Part shown: one piece after another, positions 48,601 through 59,300 of the stretch
How the letters are laid out: each line of letters opens with the position of its first letter
Position numbering within the stretch: the first letter of the stretch is position 1
Source: Calliphora vicina
Taxonomy: Eukaryota > Arthropoda > Insecta > Diptera > Calliphoridae
Direction of reading: 5' to 3'
DNA length: 64,000 nucleotides
Assembly: GCF_958450345.1 (NCBI RefSeq)
Contig: NC_088780.1
Location: forward strand, 133,190,226-133,254,225
Position numbers and translations under genes: made by a program
The notes under the pieces: model-generated
Told to the model about the DNA's origin: nothing
The model's input: the letters and a program-made list of their open reading frames with translations, nothing else
Database searches by the model: none

Positions 48601-51600
48601 CACAAACGTGAAAAATATTTTTGCGTATACTCAAAAGTAACTGTATAATTTCGTTATTAGTGGTCGAATTTTGACCACCAGGCGATCTTAGTAATACTAA
48701 ATATACCATCACAGGTTTAAACAAGTAAGAGAGCTATATTCGGCTGTGCCGAATCTTATATACCACTCACCAAATTATACTTCAAAATAAAAAATTTAAA
48801 TATTTTTAGGTAAAAAAAATGTTTTTTTCAGTTTTTGAAAAAAAAAAAAATGTTTCGAATTGTTTTTTTTTAATTTAAAATTTTTTTTTTTAAATTTTAA
48901 AAAAAATTTTTGTTTTTTAAATTTTTTTTGGTGAAAAAAAATTTGTTTCCGATTTTGACCCATTATAGGTCCAACTTACTATGGTCTTATATACGTCGCT
49001 GCAAAAATCTTGAAATATCTATCATTAGATATCCATATTGTCTATATTAATGACTTAGTACTCCGGATATACAGTGGTGGCCACGAATTTAAGACACGAC
49101 TTATAACGAACTTAAATATGATAATTTTTACAACCCTGCAATATCAAATTAGATCATGTTTATTTTTCAGTGTACCCTGTAATGTTAAGAAGAAGTACCG
49201 CTATTTTGTTTTGTTTGTTTTTACATTTTGTTGCTATTTTTATTATACTTTCGTAAAAACGTGCTTTTAAAGCTGGACACGAATTTAAAACATATAACAA
49301 ATATTTGGTTTTTAAGTGACTATTTGGTGTTTTTTGAAGCTAAAGGGTAAGTAATGAATGTTTCATTCCATTTTATGTTGGAATACATCAAATTATTTAG
49401 TTAGAAATGGCCAGAGGTACTTGGAGTTCGGATGCCGAGCGAAAACTGATCCAACAAATGAATACTGATGGAAAACAATAATGGAGATTTCCAAGCTACT
49501 TAAATGTTCCAGATCCAAGATATACAACGCACTTGAACACATCAAGCAACATGGTACCACCAAAAATGTCAAACAGCACCCTAGAGCCCGAACAACTACA
49601 CCTAGGGAGGATAGCTTAATTTATAAATTAGCTGTTAAAGATCCTTTCAAGAGCTCAGGTAAAATTAAAAGTGAGATTTCATCGGATTTTGGTATTAATA
49701 TATCGTCCAGGACAATAAGAAGACGTCTGAACGAGAAAAACTTACGTGGGTGTATAGTCCAGCGTAAACCACTTGTGTCAAAAAAAAAAATTAAATCCCG
49801 ACTAGCGTTTTCAAGAGAACATCTCAATAAGCCGATGACATTTTGGAAAAATATACTTTGGAGCGACGAGTCGAAGTTTTGCCGCTTCGGTTCTGATGGA
49901 AAACAGTACGTATGGCGTCCTCCAAACCTGCAGCATCACCCAAAGTACACCCTTAAAACGGTTAAGCATGGTGTTGGCAATGTCATGGTGTGGGCAGCAT
50001 TTTCCTGGCATGGTGTAGGTCCTATTCACAAGATTATGAGTAAAATGGACCAGCACATTTACAAAAACATACTGACAAGCGTCATGATACCATTCGCTGA
50101 AGACAACATGCCTCTAATGTGGAAATTTATGCATGATAATGACCCTAAGCACACTTCACGCCTAGTGACGAGTTGCTTAGAGGATAATAATATAACAGTT
50201 CTGAAGTGGCCAGCTCAATCCCCGGACCTCAATCCAATTGAGAACTTGTGGAATGATGTTGAGGAGCATGTACGAGCAGTAAAGCCAAAAAATTTGGGCG
50301 ATTTATGGGAAGAAATTCAAAAGGCTTGGTATGCCATTCCTAAGAAACGCTGTATGGCCTTAGTTGAAAGTTTACCCAGAAGATGCGCTGCTGTGATCCA
50401 AAATAAAGGATTTCCTACCAAATACTAGGATTGTTTTATGAAACTGAGTCTTAATTTAGTGAATTAACTTTTATTTTGCCTATGTCCTAAATTCATGACC
50501 AGGCTAAAACTTGTATTAATCTGTATAATATGTAAATAAATATTCGAAACAAAATATAGGTAACAAACTATTGTTAATTTTTTTTCATAGCATTACTAGG
50601 ATCTTTAAAAAAATAACATAAATCTAAAATTTGTTCGATAAGATGTAAAAATTATAAGAAATATATAAGTGACATGTCGTGTCTTAAATTCGTGGCCACC
50701 ACTGTATGTACATAGGTCAAAAATCGAGGTTGTCCTGGTTTTTTCTCATATCTCAGCCATTTGTGGACCGATTTTGCTTATTTTAAATAGCAAACTTCTC
50801 GAAAGCATGTCTGACAGAATTATTGAAGATTTGGATCCCGAAGATATCAGGGGTCTTCAGATAATTGATTTCAATAGTCAGACAGACGGACAGACAGACA
50901 GACGGACATGGCTTAATCGACTCCGCTATATATAAGGGTCCAAAAATTCCCCAGGCAAGAAAATGTATGAAAAAAATTTACTTATTTTGAGAAATATTAA
51001 AATATTTACTTGTATATGAGTTTTGTCTTCGTAGGATACCGTTAACCTATTCGAAGCTATGAAGGTATTATTCATAATAAATTTTTAAATCTATAAAAGG
51101 TATATAAAACAAAATTTCCATACAAAATCAGTTTTATAACAGGAAGGATTTTAAAGTCGTACAACTCGTAAAATAGGCTACGTTTTTATGCTTATAATTA
51201 AGAGAGCTATAAATACCAAACAAATTCAAATACAAACTGTTGTCATGATCTTAATTTATACCTTATTTTTATTTAACGTTTCTCCTAATATAAAAATCAT
51301 ATTGAGGCCAATAAACTTGCATTACTTAAAGTGACTTAAAACTCTGGGGTTTATCGAGCTAAAATCTGTATATCAACATTTTCTGCAGTTCTGTCATATA
51401 AATTCAAAAAGGAATCTTTGGTTCACAATGTTAATATACAGTACCATATTATATATCATATAAAAGGTTTATTGAATGATACCCATACTGATCAGTTCAT
51501 TTTCGAAATATGTATGTATATATTGACTTTAAATTCCTATAACTGAGAGCTATCAACACTAAAAAAATTATTAAAATGCAAGTTATTTAGACAATCTTGA

Positions 51601-52364
51601 TCTATGTCTTTATTTTGAACATTATTTTTTCCAAAAAAAAAAAAGTTTCAACAATTATTTCGCAATATATGTATGTAAGTTTGTGCAAATAAATTCTTCA
51701 TCGGTTCACACGAGAACATATAGAATAGAATTTGACAGTTGAGTACAAAATTATTTCCAAGTTAATTGCGCGTTTGGCCCCATGTTAAACATTTACTTAA
51801 ATATATATTTAAACAATGTTTTAAAGGAAAATTTCCATACAAAATTTGATTTTAAAACGTTGTTGCATTTTTTTGGTCATACTGTCTATTCGCCTTGGTT
51901 AGGTTGTTAGTTCAAATTCGCCATTTTTTAGTCAAATTAAAAATTGGGGATTCCCATACATATATGCAACTTACTTTTTCCGATATTGGGACATCATTGT
52001 TTCCAAAATACTTAATCGAGCTCATAATTTGATAGACAATTTGCACAACGATATTCAAATCATTTTCATCTTCACGGTGGTCTCCTATAAAATTAATCAA
52101 AAGTATTCCAATGTCGTCTTTTAAATAATCTCCACGACTGATCCATAACTTCAGGCAGCGATGGATAGACACCAACGTGACACAAAGGTTATCCTTTTGA
52201 TGAAATTCATCGAAATGCTCATCGAAAAACTTAAACAATTCGTCGAGTTGTAGAAATGACTGGGTGACATTAGCACCATCAGAGAATGTTTCCATAATTT
52301 CCTTTTGCACTTTTATGAAATTTTGAAAATTATTGCTGTGATTGTTTAATTTTTCAGATTCCAT
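36639..52364 (-). CDS. TARBP1-like tRNA (guanosine-2'-O)-methyltransferase
   Basis: Exons, 5' to 3' on the minus strand: 51975-52364, ~48497-48735 (ends uncertain), 46746-48313, 46498-46674, 46067-46427, 40132-40334, 37630-38008, 37430-37566, 37182-37352, 36639-36795. From 48313 onward every junction is GT-AG and in frame. The last three exons encode a SpoU/TrmH domain: motif 1 VVASLIDKLPNLGGIARTCE, motif 2 FPQKCVLLLGHEKDGIP, motif 3 EIPQFGQIRSLNVHVTGALF. This matches the C-terminus of TARBP1/Trm3, which methylates the ribose of G18 in the tRNA D-loop using S-adenosylmethionine. The ~1000-residue helical N-terminal part is also family-like. About 1260 codons in all. Oddities: an in-frame TAG at 47573-47575, no GT donor after the second exon, and that exon's acceptor lying against a repeat insertion. 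The copy may be impaired, or the assembly wrong. Introns hold a retrotransposon, a Tc1 element and a foldback structure. Confidence 0.88.
36829..37002. mobile_element. MITE in the last methyltransferase intron
   Basis: Left ATTAGGCTGGGTCGA and right reverse complement ATTAGGCCGAGTCGA, each followed by TTGTAT/GTATAGCAG blocks. A ~175-bp non-coding element in the 36796-37181 intron. Confidence 0.65.
38268..38424. mobile_element. Short foldback MITE (ATGGATGGCAAYCGAACTT ends)
   Basis: Left ATGGATGGCAACCGAACTTT and right reverse complement ATGGATGGCAATCGAACTTC continue as AGTTGCGTTTYCAG. About 32-35 bp of inverted ends with three mismatches. It lies in the 38009-40131 intron. Confidence 0.75.
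38444..39902. repeat. Foldback structure enclosing an array of ~110-bp units
   Basis: Outer arms 38464-38606 and 39780-39882 are inverted copies (ACGTGAAAATAGC, AATCGAAAACGGCAA, TGTAATAGGAACAAA). Between them is a composite-C start (CCCGACAGACGTTGTCCTGT at ~38619). One plus-oriented unit follows (38918-38980), then about seven units in the minus orientation (38981-39725) with AAGAAAAGGAGCTCGATC cores. The orientation flip makes a ~35-bp inverted repeat with a short spacer at 38920-39017. Confidence 0.75.
42159..44253 (-). pseudogene. Retrotransposon ORF2 (endonuclease/reverse transcriptase), broken
   Basis: Two overlapping frames, 43315-44253 and 42159-43409, join around 43395-43405 in a run of A residues, so a one-base frameshift separates them. 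The first begins with an endonuclease fragment (CFTETWL, GGGVLIAIS), then jumps straight to the linker before the RT. Most of the ~220-residue endonuclease domain is therefore deleted. RT motifs follow: CGPDGIP, YRGIAKLSAIPKLFEK, DFSKAFDKVNH (catalytic Asp), SGVPQGSHLGPILF, and FADDVKIF (catalytic Asp pair). It is incapable of autonomous movement as it stands. Confidence 0.88.
44346..45380 (-). CDS. Retrotransposon ORF1 with PHD-type zinc finger
   Basis: A 344-residue intact frame. The N-terminus has a Cys4-His-Cys3 pattern (CVNKKC, CWLC, HVKC, CCNSC) of the PHD class, seen in ORF1 proteins of some CR1-like elements. A coiled-coil-like region (FLEIQDEANKLSDRISNYGK) and a Ser/Lys-rich linker follow. 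Two imperfect copies of an Ala/Asn-rich segment (NNPVASNSAINTNPATNLKY and NNPVASSSAINTNPVTNLNY) come next. The C-terminal part is probably RNA-binding. It likely forms the ribonucleoprotein with element RNA. Confidence 0.8.
   Translation of the reverse strand: MNCVNKKCAITNDDERMIICWLCHGLCHVKCSGLSVHVADSLVKNNGLHWCCNSCRKISVTFYRFFQGTKNHFLEIQDEANKLSDRISNYGKLFDDFKCLDSIKSPVESSPKRRKSSRKNNKENHTNSNAALLTPLNPDAAAYSDASLNNPVASNSAINTNPATNLKYAETDAATSSVNCIALSNSATTSSRNSTTAVYEDPLNNPVASSSAINTNPVTNLNYAEVVMNNGNNIISRRELRVVPPKKQIFISRFAFDTSADDIDFYIKSQLNQNVDIIVHKFSYSQTRSITSFKITVPFNIFDCVVDPSFWPNHVIVREYEYNINQRVNNTVHLLPRQPTNQKN
49072..50704 (+). mobile_element. Tc1-family DNA transposon with perfect 29-bp ends
   Basis: A 1633-bp element flanked by TA on both sides (49070-49071 and 50705-50706). 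The two ends are identical inverted copies over 29 bp, starting CAGTGGTGGCCACGAATTTA. It contains one transposase gene in plus orientation. The perfect ends and near-intact gene mark a recent arrival. It is nested in repeat family A, inside the first intron of the methyltransferase gene and antisense to that gene. Confidence 0.95.
49407..50428 (+). pseudogene. Tc1-type DD34E transposase with one N-terminal frameshift
   Basis: The upstream ATG at 49407 opens MARGTWSSDAERKL... but reaches TAA at 49479. The main 315-residue frame starts at an overlapping ATG (49481) and reads to 50428. One A missing from the GGAAAACAATAATGG run would explain the shift. The main frame has the paired HTH DNA-binding part (ISKLLKCSRSKIYNALEH, ISSRTIRRRL) and the catalytic triad WSDESKF (D), HDNDPKHTS (D) and SPDLNPIENLW (E). 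If translation starts at 49481, about 24 N-terminal residues of the first helix are lost. It may be inactive or partly active. Confidence 0.88.
50941..51974. other. Remaining part of the first methyltransferase intron
   Basis: AT-rich. No exon, transposon end or RNA gene could be identified. A small exon joining the first coding exon to the one at 48.5-48.7 kb could still be hidden here. Confidence 0.35.
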
Positions 52365-53304
52365 TTTAATTAATAATTAAAAAGGCAAACAAAAATAAAC
52401 ACAAAACTACAACTGGAAAATAAACAAACAACGGCACATTTCAAGTCGAATTTATACAGATGACTGCAAAGGCAATTTCGAGCGAATTTATTAATTTTTT
52501 ACATAAAGAGCAAGGCGTGGTGTAATGATATACAAGGTGACATTAATCAAACAGCTGATTATTTTTTTGCTCGAGTTTGTTTACAACTTCAATCTTGTCA
52601 AAATTTTTTTTTGCTGTAGTTTGTATACATTATGTCAGTTGTTTTTGACACTATAAAAGTTATTTGTTTTTGTATTGTTGTATTTGTTGCCGTAACGCAT
52701 ACACCTTATAATCATTACGCCATGCACCTTGCTCTAAACTATAGGAAGCTGATTGATAACAGTGGCAACCCACTTTAAATTCAGACTAAATTTGACAGTA
52801 CCCGAAAAATATGAAAAATTGTGTTTTCTTTTGTAAATACATGATTAAATTTCCGTCCAGAAAATGTTTTATTAATAAATTACTGGCGATAATCTTATAT
52901 TTATAATAAAGTGTATAATTGCAATAAGTCTAAATTGTACTAAAAATTAACTGGGTGAAAACAGAAGTGAATAAAAACAAAAACGAAACGTCGGCGAAAA
53001 ATAAAAAGCAAAGAACAAATCTATCAAAAAAAAAGAGAATTTATAAAAAAAAACGTCAAATTGTTTTGCTATTTCTGTTTTCTGCTGAATAAAGTGGTTA
53101 GTTTTCTACCAAGAAAATGAATGCAGAATAAATAAATTGCGAAGTCAATAGATATTTATTTATTTTGTGCTCACAAAAAAAAAATAAAAATGCAACTTTA
53201 ATCACTATCGGAAGACTTTTTAATAATATATGTATTTGTGTGTTGAAAAAGGAAAACTAAACGCATAAGTCGGTGTTGTTCAAGGAAAGACGGAGAACAG
53301 TTAA
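52365..53304. promoter_or_regulatory. Divergent 5' region shared by the methyltransferase and MARCH5 genes
   Basis: The two start codons lie 940 bp apart in opposite directions. The interval contains no repeat that recurs in this window. It must hold both promoters and 5' UTRs, so this is a candidate bidirectional housekeeping promoter. No TATA/initiator pair stands out for either gene. Confidence 0.5.
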
Positions 53305-56300
53305 ATGGAAGAAAACAGTGAGTCCCCAACTTCATCAAGCAGAATAATCACGAAAGCTAAAATTGAATCCAACATGGAATCAGTGACAGGCAATAAAGAT
53401 GTTGAGACTGATGAAAACAATGCAGCAGGAAATAAGGCCACACCCGAAACAAGACATCGCTCCGATGATGACATCAAGGGACATGTTAATGTCAAGGATA
53501 TACAACGTTCAATCTCAAACGAATCTAGTAGTTCGGCCATACAAGTATATCAAAATATAGATCAGTTTGTTGCTGCGTTACCCTCGACTTCTCAGAAGAC
53601 AACTTCTGATGGTGGGAGCGAAGACGGTGATCAAACTCAGTCTCAGAGTCAACAGTGTCAGCTATTGCAGCAGCAAGATAGTGGTGACAATGAGCGTAGT
53701 TGTTGGATATGTTTTGCTTCGGATGAAGATAATCGTTTAGCTGCTTGGGTACAACCTTGCAAATGTCGTGGTTCTACAAAGTGGGTGCATCAGAGCTGTC
53801 TCTATCGTTGGGTAGATGAAAAGCAAAAAGGTAATGCTCTTCGCACGGTCAGCTGTCAACAATGCCAAACCGAATATATAATAGTCTTTCCTCAAATGGG
53901 CAAAGTGGCCAATATTTTGGAGGCCTTTGATAATCTAATAAAACGTGTGAGTCCCTTCTTAGCAGCTGGTATTTTTGTGGGCTCCCTATACTGGACAGCT
54001 GTAACATATGGTGCCGTTACTTTTCTTCAGGTAAAAGAAAGATACATATTTTTATTAGTAATAGCTATAAATAACATTTTGACCTCATTATTTTTAAGAT
54101 TGTGGGCCACAAAAAAGGTTTGGCTCTTATGGAAAATGGTGATCCGCTTATTTTACTGATCGGTCTTCCTGCCATACCAGTTTTCTTGGTTCTGGGTCGC
54201 ATGATTCGTTGGGAAGATGCTGTCATACGATTGATTCGTAACCGCCGTAATGTGGCTCGTAAATTGCCTCTTATGAGTTTCATTATACCATATCCGTAAG
54301 TATAATTAACTTTATTATACCCTTCACCTTGATTGGTAAGGATATATTTATATATATGTATGTAGCTATATGTGCATTATTTTTATAAGCTCTACAATAT
54401 TTATCTGCGATACTGTAAATAATATATATTTTGGGTTCATGTAGATAGGGTGTGTAATGTATAGTTGTCAAAGACCTCATATAATATCGTCCTCTCTATA
54501 AAACAATAGTGTATAAGCATATACACCATTATTTTTTTTTATTGCTTAATAAGAATCTACATAACTTATTCTATATGTGGAAAAAAATTTGGTGTAATTC
54601 TACTCCCACAAAGTGGGTCAAAAGATCAATTGAAATATTACTTTTGTTCCAGATGTCTACTAACACAAAAAATTATACACTATTGTTTATTTAAGGGGAC
54701 AATATATATCGTGTATTAAAAATTAGCACTCAGTTGTATAAATTAAAAATAAAATATTTAAATAAAATTTGACAATAAGAAAAATAGGTCTCAAAATGGT
54801 TGAATTATAAATAAAACATTAATTATAGATATAAAAATATATCAGAATCGATCTAAAAATGTAAAAATCATAAAAGACACGACTATTTTTTATGTTTGAA
54901 ATATTTAATAGATTTCAAGCTATTTTTCCCAAATGTCATGTGTGGGAATGGGATCCAGAACAGATGACCGCTGATAAAAAAAAACTTGAACCATTTATTT
55001 TTTCAATTCAATGTATTTCATTAACATAACATTTCATTATTGTTAAATATAAAGTGAAAAAAGTGGGAAAATTAAATAAATAATATGAACATTAATTACG
55101 AAGAGCAATTGAGTGCAAAATATTTTTTTTTTTGTCAATCCGTCTTTAGCTAACACAAATAAACTCGACGGTTTGCCAACGCGAGAATCTTTTCTTGTTC
55201 TTACCAAAAATATATAAATAATTTCAAAAAAATTGCTCATACATAGGTACCTATAGGTATTTCCATAGGGTAACATAGAGACGAGACGTAATTGTCAAAA
55301 ACCTAAGTCTGTTGTCAAAAACGTATTTCTCGCAACAACAAAATACATGCTAGTCAATGTATTTTGTTGTTGTATCAAACATATTTTTTGTTGTATTTTT
55401 GTTTGACAAACCGTAGTGTCTCGTCTCTATGTATAATTCTCTATGGGTATTTCTTAATGCCAAATAAAAAATGTTAAAAAAAAGTTTTTCGTAAAAAAAA
55501 AATTTAAAAAAAATCTGGCTAGGGACACCCTAATGACAAATATTTACTCAAAAAAGCGTAACCACTTTTTTAGTACAAATTTGTTTGACGTTTACTCTTA
55601 CAAGTGTTTTGTAATATAAAACTAAATATTTGTTTTGAATCATCACAAGTAAAATAAGTTTTTAAAATAAATAAAAGAATTCAAATACAATTTATTTAGT
55701 GGTTACGGGTTTTCCGTAAAATATTTGCCATGTGTGACCCTACCTTTAGCGGTATGAAATCGTCCCCTTAATAAAACAATGGTGTATAATTTGTTTGCCA
55801 TTTCGAAATAATTGAGTTTAAAATTTTTGTGTTAGTAGACATCTGGAACAAAAATAATATTTCAATTGATCTTTTGACCCACTTTGTAGAAGTAGAATTT
55901 CACCAAATTTTGACCACATATAGAACTAGTTATGTAGATTCTTATCATGCAATATGGTGTATATGCTTATACACTATTGTTTTATTGAGAGGACGAATAT
56001 ACTTTTATACCTACTCTCATAGCTCCCAAATACACATACAAAATTTCATAAAAATCAGTTGAGTCGTTTCGGAGGAATTCAAACACAAACATTGTGACAC
56101 GACATTTTTATATATGTATTAGAGATTCATTTATTTATTATATAATTAATTACATTCTGAATATTGGTATTTACAAAACAATGAAAACTTTGGTTTCATT
56201 TTTACAAAAATTGTGTGGCCTTAGTATTGACATATTATTTTGTTGTTTTTTATTACTGCTTCACATCGACGATGCTTTGAACCAATTAAAGATTCAATCC

Positions 56301-59300
56301 TCTCGTTTGAATTATTTTGCCATTCCCTTATCTGATAAAGTTTCCTTCGAGGTATAATTTTAAGTCCATATTTTGTGATCTACAATGAGAGGTTTTTTTT
56401 TTCGCGGGGCAATAGCATCCAAGACCAGTGGCCGAATTATAGCATTCGTGATCAAATGAACTATCGTATCGAAAAATAATTTCGATATCATGCTCGATAT
56501 CGAATTCCATAATATCAAATAAGAAAATTACGATAAATTTTGCTCTAATTTGGTCCCAGCCTCATTTGTCCTACGACTAACAGTTCGAGTAGTAATAAGC
56601 CAATTTTAGATTATTTATAATCTCCCGAGTAGTATTTTTTTTGAATTTATTAAACATTCTTCTTTTATCTTGAGTAGTAGTTGAGTTTTACAGAACAGAC
56701 AGGTTCTCAGATTTTTTTTTATAATTTTTGAAACTGCTGATTTATTAATTGATCATTTATCACCCATAGTTTTTTTTCTTCAATTCAGCATTAAAATCGT
56801 TTATTATTTTGGTTTTTGCATTGGAAGTCCAAAAGTTTCTATTGTTTTGCTAAGTTTAAAACCACATTCTATAAATGTGTTTTTTTTTAGAATTTAATGC
56901 TTAAAAACGATGAAATTTACTATACATATTTTATTAGTAACTTTAAATTTATTTTATGTTTGTAAAACTTTTCGCTTTTACGTGGAGATTCAATATGATT
57001 CCTTCCAAGATGTCCGTCGGTTGGATAAAATAGGACCCAATATAGGTTATATATATATCAGACTAGCTGACCCGACAGACGTTATCCTGTCAAAATTAAA
57101 AAAAATGCTTGTGTTCGATTTACGAATTTGTCAGAAACGGTTTGAATTAGTTAAAAATAGTTAAAAAGAAAAGAAAAAAAAACGTATTGTTGAATGATAA
57201 TTTTTATTCATATAGGTTTGGGTTATGTTTGATTTGCATTTGATTTTAAAATATGTATGTACAATGAATCTTACCCCTGTCTATACCTGACAAATTTTTA
57301 TCATGATAAACTTCAAAATGGTTGTCTAGATAAAGAATTATCAGGTATAGTCTCCATTTATTAGTATTATTGCTTCGTTATGATAAAATTGTTAGTGCTT
57401 TTGCTTAGACAATTTTGTCTTGACAACAAATGTCATTTATTGTTATGATGAATATTTGTCAAGTATAGACAGGGGGTTATGGTCATTGAATAAAATATAC
57501 ATAGAAGCGTTACTGAGAGACAAAGAACCTAAGTCTGTTGTCAAAAAACTATTTGACAATTTAGATATTTTGAGTTTTTATATAAAAAATCGATTTTTGG
57601 TCAGAAATATGAGATCCTTTTCTTGATTAAACGCTTATTGGCCACGTTGTTAGCAAATAAATATGAGTGAACACAGATCGAGCTCCTTTTCTTGATTAAA
57701 CGCTTATTGGCCAAGTTATTAGCGAATTTAGATATTTTTAGATCGAGCTCCTTTTCTAGATTAAACCCTTATTGGCCAAGTATTAGCGAATTTAGATATT
57801 TTGAGTTTTTATATAAAAAAACGATTTTTGGTCAGAAATATGAGTGATCACAGATCGAGCTCCTTTTCTTGATTAAACGCTTATAGGCCGGATTAAGAAT
57901 GTAGACAGCACTGAAATACATACTTTTAATTAGATTTTTAATGTTTAGGGAATCCCCTTATATAAAAAATGTGTTTGCGTTTTTTTGTATGATAACGAAT
58001 GAGTAATTTTATTTGTTATGTAATTTTATTTCAATGGATATTTTCTCGTGATCTCCTTTTCGAATTTTAATTAATAAAACTCTGCTACAAAATAACACTT
58101 TTTGTCAGAGCATGAAAAGCGACCTAATGGGGGTTGTAAGCCTAGTTTTACGATTTTAGATAAATCGAAAAAAGTGGGCATAAAAACTTAAATAAAAATT
58201 TACTAAATCATTTGAAAACATTTGATTTTTATTTATATAGATTTCAGATTTTAATGTTTATAATTTAATTTGCTTAATGTATGTATGTAAAAAATATGTA
58301 AAACAGAAAAGAGCTTTTATAAAACAACATTTTTAGAAATCCCATGAAAAATTAGTTCTACAACAAGTTGTATAATGCATTCATATAGCCAAATTACTCG
58401 TTCATTCCATTTCCAATTGTATTTCAGAAGTTTCTAATTGTTTTTCAGAAGTTTCTAATTGAATTTCAGATCAGTCGATAGTGTGCTGGGCTATTAATCT
58501 GAGGGTTGCGGGTTCGATTCCCGTCAGAGACTCTGGGTGTATATGCAGAAAAGAAAAACGCTAAGCAGTTTGTGTTTGTTTAAAAAAAAATGTTTCCAAT
58601 TATATTTCAGTAATTTTAATTTATACTGAAACAATTTTCTAATTGTATTTCAGAATTTTCTATTTGAATTTTATGGAGCAAATACACATTCTTAGAAACA
58701 CTTTTAGAACTAAAATTCACTGATGAAAGACATCAGTGAATTTTGTTTGAAATTGTCAAGCTTGGAACTAGTTTAAAAAGCAGATGAGGAATTTTTATTA
58801 TTATTTTTTTGTTCATTTATACATTAAGCCAAAAATCGATTTAGAACTCGTTGGGAATAGATTCGTTTTCAAAATATTACCGCATAACGTAATGAATATT
58901 ACTTCCAAAATTTCCATTACATTAGGCCAATTCCTTATTATGCCTCCCACACAGAAGAAAATTACGACAAATCAATTGTCATATTAAATACCGAATTCGT
59001 CAATACAATTATTTTTTTAATTGAAAAAGGCACCAACAACCGATTTTGTAAATATAAAAAATGTTTTTGTCACTTAACAATTTTAACATCCAAAAATATT
59101 TTTTAACAACCAGTTTGTCATATTGAATAATAAATTAATAAATAAAATTGTCAAATAATGCAATTAAGTAATATACAATAAAATAAGGTATGTAAGGTAT
59201 ACTTTGGTATGTAATTTAGAAACGCTTGAGAAAGTGAGGTTTTTTTCTTAAGTACAAGTACATTGCTTCTATAAGCTGTACCATTTGCAATTTTCGTGAT

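Larger units (their letters stand above)
48722..50940 (+). repeat. Dispersed repeat family A, copy split by Tc1
   Basis: Left part 48722-49069 and right part 50707-50940 together match the 3471-4143 copy in inverse orientation. The left part has TCGGCTGTGCCGAATCTTAT and ATGGTCTTATATACGTCG, the right part GTCTGACAGAATTATTGAAG and GACGGACATGGCTTAATCGA. The target TA of the Tc1 insertion lies at the joint. The left edge abuts the second methyltransferase exon. Confidence 0.8.

Noticed and set aside
58479..58521. Possible functional tRNA gene
   Set aside because: Box A/box B are present, but the anticodon stem is mispaired and no acceptor stem closes; better explained as a SINE head.
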